From an uncultured Propionibacteriaceae bacterium (lineage in GTDB: Bacteria > Actinomycetota > Actinomycetes > Propionibacteriales > Propionibacteriaceae): a stretch of 64,000 bases of DNA. The stretch covers positions 1 to 64,000 of the forward strand of contig CAMDZW010000004.1 in the NCBI GenBank assembly GCA_945911015.1. The letters run 5' to 3'. Positions 41,972 to 50,344 of this stretch are shown in pieces (positions within the stretch are counted from its first letter, which is position 1; each line of letters starts with the position of its first letter). The translations under genes were made by a program, and so were the position numbers. The notes beneath the pieces are model-generated. The model saw nothing but the letters and a program-made list of their open reading frames with translations, did not search any database and was not told the origin of the DNA.

Positions 41972-42784
41972 TCAGTTCTTGGTCCAGCCGCCCTCGCCGG
42001 TCTGGCCGTCATAGGTGAAGGTCCGGTCGTCGAGCTTGATGGTGACGTCCTCGCCCAGCGGTTCGCCGGCCATCAGGAGTTCCTCGAAATGGGTCATCCG
42101 TTCCTGGTATTCGGCGATGTCCTCAGGGCTGCCGCCCCAGATGAGCGCGGCCTTCATGTCGATCAGGAAGTAGATGACCGCCTGCACCGCAGTCTGGTTG
42201 AAGTCGGTGTGGTCCAATTCGTCCCACAGCTCGTGCGACTCGTCATCGAGGGCCGCCTGGTAGCGGTTGATCTTGCTCTCGAGCTCCATGCCGAGCTCAT
42301 CGGCGGTGAGCCCCGGTTCGTCGCTGGACTCGCTCGGTGACCCACTGGTCTGCGGTTCGGTCGGCTCCGTGCTCGACGGCACCGACGACACCGGGGCGGT
42401 CGCAGGCTCGTCGCCGCCACCACGCACCATCAAGGCGATGGTCACCACGCCGGCGACGACGATGAGCGCGATGGCAACGATCAGGATGATCGCCGTCGAT
42501 CCGACAGAGCTGGTTTTCGGAGCACCGAAGGACCCCATCGGCTGGAACGACTGCCCATACTGTCCCTGGTGTGGCTGCCCGTACGCACCGGGCTGTTGCC
42601 CGTACTGGCCCGGTTGTTGCCCGTACTGACCCTGTTGTTGCCCGTACTGACCCTGTTGTTGCCCGTACTGACCCTGCTCTGGCTGCCCGTACTGGCCGGG
42701 CTGTTGCCCGTACTGGCCCTGCTGCGGCGGCTGGCCATGCGGCGGTTGCTCGGGTGGCGGGTAGCTCGGATGTCCATTGCTCAC
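41972..42784 (-). CDS. Membrane protein, paralogue 2 with GQYGQQ repeats
   Basis: The protein has 270 residues with a GTG start. Residues about 15-75 are copies of GQYGQ(Q/P) and close variants. One transmembrane helix follows (about 95-120, TAIILIVAIALIVVAGVV), then a Ser/Thr/Pro-rich linker (PATAPVSSVPSSTEPTEPQT) and an outer domain ending DRTFTYDGQTGEGGWTKN. The domain matches the neighbour at 41.2 kb. Tyr/Gln-rich tails of this kind interact weakly with one another in other proteins. A role in envelope organisation is only a guess. Confidence 0.75.
   Translation of the reverse strand: MSNGHPSYPPPEQPPHGQPPQQGQYGQQPGQYGQPEQGQYGQQQGQYGQQQGQYGQQPGQYGQQPGAYGQPHQGQYGQSFQPMGSFGAPKTSSVGSTAIILIVAIALIVVAGVVTIALMVRGGGDEPATAPVSSVPSSTEPTEPQTSGSPSESSDEPGLTADELGMELESKINRYQAALDDESHELWDELDHTDFNQTAVQAVIYFLIDMKAALIWGGSPEDIAEYQERMTHFEELLMAGEPLGEDVTIKLDDRTFTYDGQTGEGGWTKN
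42556..42738. repeat. Coding tandem repeats for GQYGQQ tail
   Basis: The plus strand shows repeated TGCCCGTACTG(A/G)CC blocks with 18 to 24 bp periods. They encode the repeated Tyr-Gly-Gln units of the membrane protein on the minus strand. Copy number is likely to vary between strains. Confidence 0.75.
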
Positions 42785-42846
42785 CCCAGCAGGCTAGTGG
42801 GTGAGCCGGTCAGTCCTGTCGGTCAGCTCTGCCGGCAGCAATTCGG

Positions 42847-43131
42847 TCAGCCCGCCAGGACAGCGAAGACGATGATGAGCAGGATCACGCCGACCGCGAC
42901 CAGCGCCGCCCCGCCGGCAGCGCTGTGGTCCTTCGAGTCCGGCCCCGGCAGCTGTGGCGGACCGAAGGAGGATTCCGATGTGGGCGCCTTGTCATAGGCC
43001 TGCCACTGGTTGATCTCGGAACCTGACGTGTCCGGACCGTACGGGTCCTGCACCGGATCCTGCCCCGACGGGGCCGGGCCATGGGCCTGCCCGTACTGGG
43101 GCCATTCCTGGCCGGAACCTTCAGTACTCAT
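42847..43131 (-). CDS. Small membrane protein, 94 residues
   Basis: ATG 43131 starts MSTEGSGQEWPQYGQAHGPA. A hydrophilic Pro/Gly/Gln/Ser-rich tail (to about 68) precedes one transmembrane helix at the very end (GGAALVAVGVILLIIVFAVL), so almost the whole chain is cytoplasmic. It stands first in a cluster of three similar tail-plus-helix proteins on the same strand, 62 bp before paralogue 2. No family is recognised. Confidence 0.65.
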   Translation of the reverse strand: MSTEGSGQEWPQYGQAHGPAPSGQDPVQDPYGPDTSGSEINQWQAYDKAPTSESSFGPPQLPGPDSKDHSAAGGAALVAVGVILLIIVFAVLAG

Positions 43132-43165
43132 GTCCGACAGGGTAGTCACCAGTGGGGCAGACCGC

Positions 43166-44824
43166 TCAGCTGTTGCCCGCCTCGAAGGACGCTTCGTACT
43201 CGGCGCGGATGGTGTCGCCGCCGTTCTGACGCCATTCGTCAACGGCCCGGGTCCAGTCGTCCATGGTGGACCGCCCCTGAATGACACCGCGGATGGTGTC
43301 AGTGACGCGACCCCGCAGCTCGGCCCCCTTGGACTGGTCGGTGGTCGACTGGTAGTCGACCTGTGGTTGGTCGACGGCATGATCCATGTCCGCCTTCTCC
43401 TGCTCGTACTCGAGCTTGGCGTAACCAGGGTGGACGCCGTAGTGGACGGGTACGGAGTCACCGGCATACATGACCGGTGTGATGTTGTTCGTGGCGCCTT
43501 CATCGGTCACCTGGACGATGCCGTCGCTGTCGCGGGTGTAGTCGACGCCCTCGACCCCGTAGGTGATCTCGGTGTATTCCTTGGTGCCGAATGGCGCTGA
43601 GAGTGCATCGATCAACCGCAACAGCTGCTTCACCCGATCCGGGTCGGTCTTCGGGATACCGATCCGGTACGGGGTCCCCGCCCCGAGCCAGCGCCCACAC
43701 GGGCCGGATCCGTCCCAGGCCCTCAGCGGGATGGTCACCGACCGCGCCTCGGGGTTCTCGAGCTCGGTGTTGGCAGCCCGGAAACCCCAGGACGCAGTGA
43801 CCGGCCAGAACGGCATCTGACCGCCGTTGTACATCGCTGTCGCCTGAGACTTGATCGCATCAGAAAAGGTGTCGGGGTGCAGATACCCGGCCGCGCCGAA
43901 TCGGGCCACGGTGGCCAGCGCCTCGGCGAAGTTCTCGGTCTCGTAGGCGTTGGTGAATTTGCCGTCCTCCTCCGCCCACGCGTTGGGGGTGCCCATCATC
44001 TCGTTGACCATGTCGAGCAGGCCCTCCCACGCGGTGGTGGCGAACTGGTTCTTGCTGACATCGGTGAACCCGGCCAGCAGTTCCTCAAGTTCTTCGCCAT
44101 CGGCCGGGGCCGTGTTGAGTCCGCGTTCCTCAGCGATGTCCTCGCGGATCATGTAGGTACGGAACAGAGCAAAGTTGGGCTTGGGGATCAGGAAGATCTT
44201 GTCGTCAAAGATCGATCCTCCACTCCAGTTGTAGGTCGGCATGTTCGCCAACGCCGGGTAGTCGTTGATCGCGTCGCCGGCCAGATACTCGGTCAGGTCG
44301 GTGAACTTGGCCGGCAGCATGCTGGGCAACTGCGGGGTGAGAGTGGTCAGCACACAGGTGACGTCGGGCAGGGTGTTGCCGGCGACCATGGTCTGGAACT
44401 TGTCGGCAAAGTCACCGGGGGTGGCTCCCTGGATCTGCAGATTGACCCCGAGCATGTCGTTGAGCGACTGCCACCGGGGGTTCTGCTCCACCGGCACCAG
44501 CGGTGCCGAGACGATCGAATAGATCGTGACGTCCTCACCGCTGCCGACTGCCTCGTCCAGGTAGGCCGGCGGCTCGGCGGGCAACTTCTCGAAGTACGGT
44601 GCAGCGCCATTGGGCGCAGCCGGCAGATCAGGGGTCACACCTTCGTACGGGGTGAAGGCCGGCATCTCGAAGCTCGACCCTGGCGCGGAGCCACCGGTGG
44701 GATCACTGGCAGCATTCGGGCCTCCGGACCCGCCGCCCGGCGTGCAGGCGGCCAGGCCGAGCCCGACGGTCGCCGCGCCCGCAGCCCCCAGGAGTGACCG
44801 TCGTGTCATCGATGGTGATGTCAT
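43166..44824 (-). CDS. LplA-like carbohydrate-binding lipoprotein
   Basis: The protein has 552 residues from ATG 44824 (AAGGA upstream); the open frame extends to 45148 but the Tat signal (MTRRSLLGAAGAATVGLG) and lipobox LAAC (Cys27) start here. DLTEYLAGDAINDYPALANM and the C-terminal TRAVDEWRQNGGDTIRAEYE make it the third copy of the family found at 7.4 and 34.7 kb. It follows the hydrolase-like gene by 34 bp, in an operon led by beta-helix protein B, so it probably imports the products of those enzymes. No permease is nearby. Confidence 0.9.
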   Translation of the reverse strand: MTSPSMTRRSLLGAAGAATVGLGLAACTPGGGSGGPNAASDPTGGSAPGSSFEMPAFTPYEGVTPDLPAAPNGAAPYFEKLPAEPPAYLDEAVGSGEDVTIYSIVSAPLVPVEQNPRWQSLNDMLGVNLQIQGATPGDFADKFQTMVAGNTLPDVTCVLTTLTPQLPSMLPAKFTDLTEYLAGDAINDYPALANMPTYNWSGGSIFDDKIFLIPKPNFALFRTYMIREDIAEERGLNTAPADGEELEELLAGFTDVSKNQFATTAWEGLLDMVNEMMGTPNAWAEEDGKFTNAYETENFAEALATVARFGAAGYLHPDTFSDAIKSQATAMYNGGQMPFWPVTASWGFRAANTELENPEARSVTIPLRAWDGSGPCGRWLGAGTPYRIGIPKTDPDRVKQLLRLIDALSAPFGTKEYTEITYGVEGVDYTRDSDGIVQVTDEGATNNITPVMYAGDSVPVHYGVHPGYAKLEYEQEKADMDHAVDQPQVDYQSTTDQSKGAELRGRVTDTIRGVIQGRSTMDDWTRAVDEWRQNGGDTIRAEYEASFEAGNS

Positions 44825-44858
44825 GTCTTTTCCTTGTCTGTATGAATTCCTCGGCTCG

Positions 44859-46286
44859 TCACGGCGTGGTGATGATGACCGGATTGGAGGTTTGATGGGT
44901 GCCGTCCACACGGGTGGACACCATCTGGAAGGTGTGCGCACCGGGGCCGACGCGGAACACCATCCGAGCCGTGAGCAGTTCTGTCTGCAGCACGACTGAC
45001 GAGTTGTGCTGCACGACGAGTTGGTCGATGTCGACGGTCCCCGACGGCACGGCACGCAAGGTGATCGTCTCCCCGGTCCCGACGGGAGAAGGGGACCGAT
45101 CGACCAGTTCAAGTCGGATGTCGTCCCCAGCCACGAACGCCGGGACACCGCCTGGTCGGCGACACATGTCGTATCCCAGCGACGCCTCCGCGTTCACCAG
45201 TGCCCGCGCCTGTTTCACGGCACGATCCGCGCCAGGCGGCAACGGACGGGCCTGGGGGTTCCACCAACTCATTTTTTCGTTCCACAGCCAGGCGAACTCG
45301 TCTGCTTTCATGAGTGCGTGGTAGACGTTGTGTCGTAACCAATTCTCGGTGAAGCTGCGGTCCTGGCTGACCCGCTGGTAGAACCCGAGTTGTTGCTCGG
45401 CGAACGTGCTGTTGACCCCGCTCACCGCATCGGCGTAGGCAGCGCCTCCGAAGCCGAGCTGGTCGGCTCCGGAGACTGCGTGATCCTGGCAGAAGGCTGA
45501 CCAGGTGTGCTCGGCGAGCTGGCGGGAGTGCGCAAACTGTCGGGAGCTGTGGTTGAGATAGTCGGTGTCCGAGCCGTCAATGATCTGCGCCTGTGGTGAC
45601 TTGGCCTCGATCATTCCGGCGGCGAAGTGCGGCAGCATCGCCGACCGGGACGTCTCGGGATGTTCCAGTCGTTCGATCTCGTAGCGGGTGGCCACCAGAT
45701 AGGTGAACAGGACCACCACGTCAGATTTTTCGGCCTGCAGCGCTGTCATGAAGTCAGCGCCCCTGCGCCGCGCCTGCGCCGCGACTTCGTCGAACGACCC
45801 CAGCCGAGGATCGTGCGCCCAGCCGTGTCCGGCAGTTTCCATGTCGAACCAGATGCCACGAGCCCCGCTGGCCCGCAACACCTCACCGAGCAGACGGATC
45901 CGCTGGCATGCTGCCGCCCATTCGTCGTCGGAGAACAGGTCGAGGCCTGTCTGGTGCCAGGCGCACGGTTTGGCGGCCAGGAAGTTGTCGGTGAGCGAAC
46001 TCCACCGGATCGGCTCGAAGTCAGCCGGATCCACATCTGCCAGCCTGAACCCGGGCTTGTCCTCATGTTCGAACAGCTGCCAGACATTGCCGTGACGGTG
46101 GTCGGGCTTCACCTCCCACAGGTTGAACACCACACCATCGAAGGGCGCCTCGGCCATCCGCTCGCTGTTGTGGCGCAGGAAGGCAGGGCCGGGCCGATCC
46201 CAACCAGCGTTGAGAAGTTTCCGGGGCCCACCCACCTGGGCTCCGCGCAGAACCGCCGACAGTTCACTCATCGAGTCATCATTCAC
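44859..46286 (-). CDS. Unclassified glycoside-hydrolase-like protein
   Basis: The protein has 475 residues, GTG start overlapping the beta-helix stop (GTGA). No signal peptide. Alternating strand-helix segments with acidic strand ends (FDGVVFNLWEVKPDH, GARGIWFDMETAGHGWAHDP, SPQAQIIDGSDTDYLNHSS) suit a TIM-barrel hydrolase; Asp and Glu in FDMET are candidate catalytic residues. A C-terminal beta-sandwich follows (from about 395, DDIRLELVDRSPSPVGTGET). I could not place it in a CAZy family. Its operon partners, a secreted beta-helix protein and a sugar-binding lipoprotein, point to processing of imported oligosaccharide. Confidence 0.7.
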   Translation of the reverse strand: MNDDSMSELSAVLRGAQVGGPRKLLNAGWDRPGPAFLRHNSERMAEAPFDGVVFNLWEVKPDHRHGNVWQLFEHEDKPGFRLADVDPADFEPIRWSSLTDNFLAAKPCAWHQTGLDLFSDDEWAAACQRIRLLGEVLRASGARGIWFDMETAGHGWAHDPRLGSFDEVAAQARRRGADFMTALQAEKSDVVVLFTYLVATRYEIERLEHPETSRSAMLPHFAAGMIEAKSPQAQIIDGSDTDYLNHSSRQFAHSRQLAEHTWSAFCQDHAVSGADQLGFGGAAYADAVSGVNSTFAEQQLGFYQRVSQDRSFTENWLRHNVYHALMKADEFAWLWNEKMSWWNPQARPLPPGADRAVKQARALVNAEASLGYDMCRRPGGVPAFVAGDDIRLELVDRSPSPVGTGETITLRAVPSGTVDIDQLVVQHNSSVVLQTELLTARMVFRVGPGAHTFQMVSTRVDGTHQTSNPVIITTP

Positions 46287-47938
46287 CCGACGATCGCCAC
46301 CTCGAGGGATTCCCGTGCCGAGACGGGCTGATATCGATGTCCGGGAGCGATGCTGACGACCAGGCTGCGGCGCTCCGGATCGGACTCGGTGTGCCGGGCG
46401 AAGGTCCGTACGGTGACCGTCGCTTCTCTCTCGCCGGGCTTGAACACCGCGACCTTGCCGAGACCGCCGTAGTCGTAGCGCTCCTTCGCCGTGCCGGAGG
46501 TCGCATAGGCGATCGCCAAGGTCGTGGACAGGTCACCGCTGCGGTTGAAGACCAGGTCGACGGTCCCGCCGCCGGTGACACTGCGTCGGCTCGCCTTGAC
46601 CGACACCTGCGCATGGGTGCCCAGCAATTCAGTGCTGGTGGTCAGATCGACATCGGTCGGGGAGGCGCCGAAGTCCGCCTGAGGGGCATCCGGGGTCGGC
46701 GTGGCGACGTGGATGTGGCCGTGGACATCGGTCAGGCTGTTGCCGTCTCCGCCGTCGTAGGCGACGAAGGCCGGGATGGCGAGGTCGCTGACCACGACGC
46801 AGTCATTGAAGTCGGCGGCGCCGTAGCTGGCGTAACGACCGGTGGACTTGTTGCCCGACATCACGCTGATCGGGCCGTACGCGTACAAGGTATTGCCGAC
46901 ATCCCAGACTGTGGTGCGGGTGATCACCACTCTGGCGGCGTCCGCGCTCTTGTCGAACAGGCCGATGCCGCCGGTGTGCGGGTGGACATCGAGGAGGCAG
47001 TCGCGCAGCTCGATCTGGCCCCGGCCGAGCCGGTTCTGGTCGGTGAAGGAGGGCATCCCGCCGGCCTGGCGACCAATCGTGGTGTTCTTGACCAGGATCG
47101 AGTACGGCACGCTGGTCGCGTCGAGTTTCGTTGTGTGGTTGACGATGCCGTTGCTGTAGTTGTCCTCGAACCAGCACTCGTTGAACACGACATCGGTCAG
47201 AGTTTCATTGGCGTGGTTGGGTTCAAGGTCCACACCAGCCTGGGGCGCGGTGCCCTGGGTGTTGACGAAGGCGCAGCCTTCGACCGTCAGACCGTCGACG
47301 GTGATCACGCTGAGGCTGTTGCGTCGCGCATTGCGGGACAAGATGTCGATCAGGTGCACGTTCTCGTTGCGGTTCTCGAGGCCGGAGTTGCTGTTGCCGA
47401 CATAGACTCCGTCGCCGCCGTTGCCGCGCACCATGACCCCGGCGATGACGGTGTCCTTGACGCCCAACAGGTTCAGCACATGGCGCCATTCACCGGAGGA
47501 GTATTCGTTCATGACCAGCTGCGCGCCGTAGCCGGTGATCGTGACACCGCGCTGGTTCCTGATCGTGATCAGGGCGTCCTTGAGTTCGGGGAAGTGGGCC
47601 GAACCGAGGGAGCGGACGGTGACGCCGGACTCGATGATCACCTGAACGTTGTCGCGCCGGATGAACAGCGGTCCGGTGAGGTAGCAGCCGGCAACCTTGT
47701 CCACGATCACCGTGTCGGCGTCGGAGTCAAAGGCCTCCTGCAGGGCAGCGGTCGCATCGGCCGGATCAGGATTGAGGCTCGAGACCCGCAGCACACTGTC
47801 CCCCTCGTCGGCGTGAGCAGGCCGGGCGGTGGCAGCCAGCGAGATGGCAGCCGCGCCGGCTGCGGTGGCAGCGAGGAAGCCACGACGCGAGACGTCGAGG
47901 TGAGATTCTGCTTGTGTGGTTGAGATCTGGGACTCCAT
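46283..47938 (-). CDS. Secreted right-handed beta-helix protein B
   Basis: The protein has 551 residues from ATG 47938 (GGAGA upstream). It has a Tat-like signal (DVSRRGFLAATAAGAAAIS). Residues about 65-430 carry beta-helix coils (NVQVIIESGVTV, GVTITGYGAQLVMNEYSSGE, DTVIAGVMVRGNGGDGVYVG, SLSVITVDGLTVEGCAF). The C-terminal 110 residues form the same beta-sandwich as protein A at 20.3 kb (KERYDYGGLGKVAVFKPGER, RTFARHTESDPERRSLVVSI). It leads an operon with the hydrolase-like and binding-protein genes. The catalytic chemistry is unassigned. Confidence 0.8.
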   Translation of the reverse strand: MESQISTTQAESHLDVSRRGFLAATAAGAAAISLAATARPAHADEGDSVLRVSSLNPDPADATAALQEAFDSDADTVIVDKVAGCYLTGPLFIRRDNVQVIIESGVTVRSLGSAHFPELKDALITIRNQRGVTITGYGAQLVMNEYSSGEWRHVLNLLGVKDTVIAGVMVRGNGGDGVYVGNSNSGLENRNENVHLIDILSRNARRNSLSVITVDGLTVEGCAFVNTQGTAPQAGVDLEPNHANETLTDVVFNECWFEDNYSNGIVNHTTKLDATSVPYSILVKNTTIGRQAGGMPSFTDQNRLGRGQIELRDCLLDVHPHTGGIGLFDKSADAARVVITRTTVWDVGNTLYAYGPISVMSGNKSTGRYASYGAADFNDCVVVSDLAIPAFVAYDGGDGNSLTDVHGHIHVATPTPDAPQADFGASPTDVDLTTSTELLGTHAQVSVKASRRSVTGGGTVDLVFNRSGDLSTTLAIAYATSGTAKERYDYGGLGKVAVFKPGEREATVTVRTFARHTESDPERRSLVVSIAPGHRYQPVSARESLEVAIVG

Positions 47939-48111
47939 GATGGATCTCCGTTTCTGCGCAGGCACTGCGCGGCACCGTCGTGGTGATCTGTGATGGCGGC
48001 AAAACTATGCAGCCGCGTCGTTAACCGCAAGTCCTGATCGGCACGTACGCGCCGATACTGAGGACATATGCTGTACTACCGGCATGAAGATCTGTCAGAA
48101 GCGGCGCGATC

Positions 48112-48369
48112 ATGCCTCCCACTGAGGGTGCGGCATGGATCGGGGCTGCTTTGCGGGCGCGCCGCAAGGACCTCGACCTGACTCAGGCTGAGGCGGCCGG
48201 TCGCGCCGATGTGTCGGTCCGGTTCATCCGGGACCTGGAGAGCGGGAAGGAGTCGGTGCACCTCGGCCTGGTGCTGCGCGTCGTCGATGCCCTCGACCTG
48301 CGGATGGTGCTCACCCGTCATCACGACCTGCCGCCGCCGCATACGGCTCGCCCGCGACCACGAAGCTGA
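48112..48369 (+). CDS. HipB/Y4mF-like HTH regulator without a toxin partner
   Basis: The protein has 85 residues. IGAALRARRKDLDLTQAEAA and DVSVRFIRDLESGKESVHLG form an XRE helix-turn-helix of the Y4mF antitoxin class, which normally represses its own operon with a HipA-like kinase toxin gene directly downstream. Here the next gene is ilvA on the other strand, so the antitoxin stands alone. An imperfect palindrome (ATGCTGTACTACCGGCAT, 48068-48085) lies upstream and could be its operator. Confidence 0.8.
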   Translation: MPPTEGAAWIGAALRARRKDLDLTQAEAAGRADVSVRFIRDLESGKESVHLGLVLRVVDALDLRMVLTRHHDLPPPHTARPRPRS

Positions 48370-48373
48370 GTCT

Positions 48374-48431
48374 GCCCCTGTTGTTGACATCGACCGGCGT
48401 CCCAGCAGCGTCGGATGTCAACAACAGGGGC
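48374..48431. terminator. 18-bp perfect inverted repeat between convergent genes
   Basis: GCCCCTGTTGTTGACATC at 48374-48391 recurs in exact reverse complement at 48414-48431, with a 22-base spacer. It lies five bases after the HTH gene and eleven before the ilvA stop. A bidirectional terminator is the simplest reading. The very long perfect stem is unusual. Confidence 0.65.
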
Positions 48432-48441
48432 GAAACGCCGA

Positions 48442-49698
48442 TCAGGTCAGGAAGGCGAACAGCGCCGATCCGGGCGAGATCTGCTCGATGTGGATCGGGC
48501 TGGCATCCATCCGGGCCTGCAAGGCGACCAAGTCGTCGGCGTACGGCAGGTCGATTCCGACCAGCGCCGGACCGGTCTCCCGGTTGTTCTTCTTCACGTA
48601 CTCGAAGGTGACGATGTCCTCGCCCTCTGTCAGCACGTCGTCGAGGAAGGCCCGCAGGGCTCCGGGCTCCTGCGGGAAGGTCACCAGAAAGTAGTGGCGC
48701 AGACCTTCGTCGATCAGTGAGCGTTCGACGATCTCGTCATAGCGGCTGACGTCGTTGTTGCCGCCGGAGATGACGCACACGACCGGGCCAGCCAGGTCTT
48801 CGCGAGTCCGCAACACCGAGCTCGCCAGCGCCCCAGCCGGCTCGGTGATGATGCCCTCCACCTGGTAGAGCGCCAGCATCTCCGTACAGACCGCCCCCTC
48901 CCTCACCGTGACGATTTCATCGACCAGATCCCGTACGAGCGGGTGCGTCAACGCACCGACGCGAGACACCGCCGTGCCGTCGACGAAGGTGTCAACGGCG
49001 TCGAGGGTGACTGGCTCACCGACCGCCAGGGCAGCCGTCATGCTGGCCGCTCCGGCCGGCTCGACTCCGATGATCCTGGTGTGGGGACTGTGTTCTCTCA
49101 ACCACAGGGCCATCCCGGAGATGAGACCGCCACCGCCGACCGGCACCACCACGGTGCCGGGCAGCTGGCCGGTCTGTTCCTTGCACTGGTGCAGGATCTC
49201 GACCGCGACGGTGCCCTGGCCGAGGATCGTGCGGACATCATCGAAGGGATGGACGAACACTGCGCCGGTGCGGTCGGCATCCTCGCGAGCCGCACGACCG
49301 GCCTCGTCATAGTTGCCGCCCTCGACCTTGAGTTCGACCCGACCTTCTCCGAGGGCGAGGATCCGATCTCGCTTCTGCCGCGGTGTCGTACGGGGCACGT
49401 AGACCCTGCCGGTGATGCCGAGTTGGGCACAACTCCAGGCCAGACCCTGACCATGATTGCCGGCGCTTGCGCAGACCACCCCGCGGGCCCGTTCCTCATC
49501 GGTGAGGCCGCTGATCAGATGGAAGGCGCCGCGGACCTTGTAGGAGCGGGTGAGCTGACGGTTCTCGCGCTTGATGAACACCTGCTGGCCGGTCAGTTTG
49601 CTCAGCCGCGGGGACCGGTCGAGCGGGGTACGCAGGATGTGCGGGGCCAGGACGCGGGCGGCCTTTTCGACGTTGGCAGCGGTCAGTTCAGTACCCAT
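48442..49698 (-). CDS. ilvA: Threonine ammonia-lyase
   Basis: The protein has 418 residues. It converts threonine to 2-oxobutanoate and ammonia, the first step of isoleucine synthesis. The pyridoxal-phosphate lysine lies in QLTRSYKVRGAF, and the phosphate loop is VVVPVGGGGLISGMAL. NYDEAGRAAREDADRTGAVF and ISGGNNDVSRYDEIVERSL are typical. A single ACT-like regulatory domain (about 335-418, RHYFLVTFPQEPGALRAFLD) makes it the short actinobacterial form, probably with weak isoleucine feedback. The gene stands alone. A DnaA-box element lies upstream. Confidence 0.95.
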   Translation of the reverse strand: MGTELTAANVEKAARVLAPHILRTPLDRSPRLSKLTGQQVFIKRENRQLTRSYKVRGAFHLISGLTDEERARGVVCASAGNHGQGLAWSCAQLGITGRVYVPRTTPRQKRDRILALGEGRVELKVEGGNYDEAGRAAREDADRTGAVFVHPFDDVRTILGQGTVAVEILHQCKEQTGQLPGTVVVPVGGGGLISGMALWLREHSPHTRIIGVEPAGAASMTAALAVGEPVTLDAVDTFVDGTAVSRVGALTHPLVRDLVDEIVTVREGAVCTEMLALYQVEGIITEPAGALASSVLRTREDLAGPVVCVISGGNNDVSRYDEIVERSLIDEGLRHYFLVTFPQEPGALRAFLDDVLTEGEDIVTFEYVKKNNRETGPALVGIDLPYADDLVALQARMDASPIHIEQISPGSALFAFLT

Positions 49699-49748
49699 TG
49701 CGTCACCCTACGACTCCGCGATCCGCGAGCAGAACTACACCGGCGTAA

Positions 49749-49784
49749 TTGTCCACCACCTGGGGACAAGCCTGTGGACAACTC
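49749..49784. promoter_or_regulatory. DnaA-box element A
   Basis: Three matches lie within 36 bp: TTGTCCACC (49749-49757, plus), TGGGGACAA (49761-49769, minus) and TGTGGACAA (49773-49781, minus, a perfect match to TTGTCCACA, the actinobacterial DnaA box). It lies between the ilvA start and the gpx stop. Element B across gpx has the same layout with the outer boxes again 24 bp apart. Confidence 0.7.
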
Positions 49785-49809
49785 GTATCGCTGAGCGGTG
49801 ACCCCGTCG

Positions 49810-50310
49810 TCAGCCGCCGTTCTCGATGGCCGTGGTGATGGCCTCACGTACCTCAGCTGCATCAGGGGTCGTACGGGGACCGAAGCGCCCCACGACGGTG
49901 CCGCGGGCATCAATGACGAACTTCTCGAAGTTCCAGCTGATGTCAGCATTGCCCTCGGCGTCGAGCACGCTGGTCAGCTCGACATAGATCGGGTGACGGC
50001 CCGCACCGTTGACCTCAATCTTCTCGGCCAGCGGGAAACTGACCCCGTACGTGGTCGAGCAGAACTGTTGAATCTCCTCGGCCGTACCCGGCTCCTGACC
50101 GCCAAACTGGTTGCACGGGAAGCCGACCACGGTGAACCGGCCCTCGAGTTCGCGCTGCACCTCCTCGAGCTGGGCATACTGCGGCGTCATGCCGCATTTG
50201 CTCGCCACATTCACCAGGAGGGCCGGCCGACCCTGGGTGAGGTCCTTGAGGGTGCCGGGAGTGCCGTCGAGTCGGGCCACGGGGATGTCGAGGATGCTCA
50301 TGCCTGCCAT
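49810..50310 (-). CDS. Glutathione peroxidase-like thiol peroxidase
   Basis: The protein has 166 residues. ATG 50310 has GGGGAG four bases upstream; ATG 50301 is an alternative. It reduces hydroperoxides. The peroxidatic cysteine is in VNVASKCGMTPQY (Cys, not selenocysteine), and the glutamine and tryptophan of the active site are in FPCNQFGGQEPG and ISWNFEKF. In bacteria without glutathione the electrons usually come from thioredoxin. The gene stands alone between two DnaA-box elements. Confidence 0.94.
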   Translation of the reverse strand: MAGMSILDIPVARLDGTPGTLKDLTQGRPALLVNVASKCGMTPQYAQLEEVQRELEGRFTVVGFPCNQFGGQEPGTAEEIQQFCSTTYGVSFPLAEKIEVNGAGRHPIYVELTSVLDAEGNADISWNFEKFVIDARGTVVGRFGPRTTPDAAEVREAITTAIENGG

Positions 50311-50344
50311 TGTGCTCCCCGGGCTGTAACTACACCGATGTGAG

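Noticed and set aside
42556..42738. Tandem repeats as a CRISPR array
   Set aside because: The repeat unit is a coding low-complexity sequence in frame with a membrane protein; there are no unique spacers.
45207..45222. TGTTTCACG at 45210, possible parS site
   Set aside because: Only the first half fits the TGTTTCACGTGAAACA consensus; the second half is unrelated and it lies inside a coding region.
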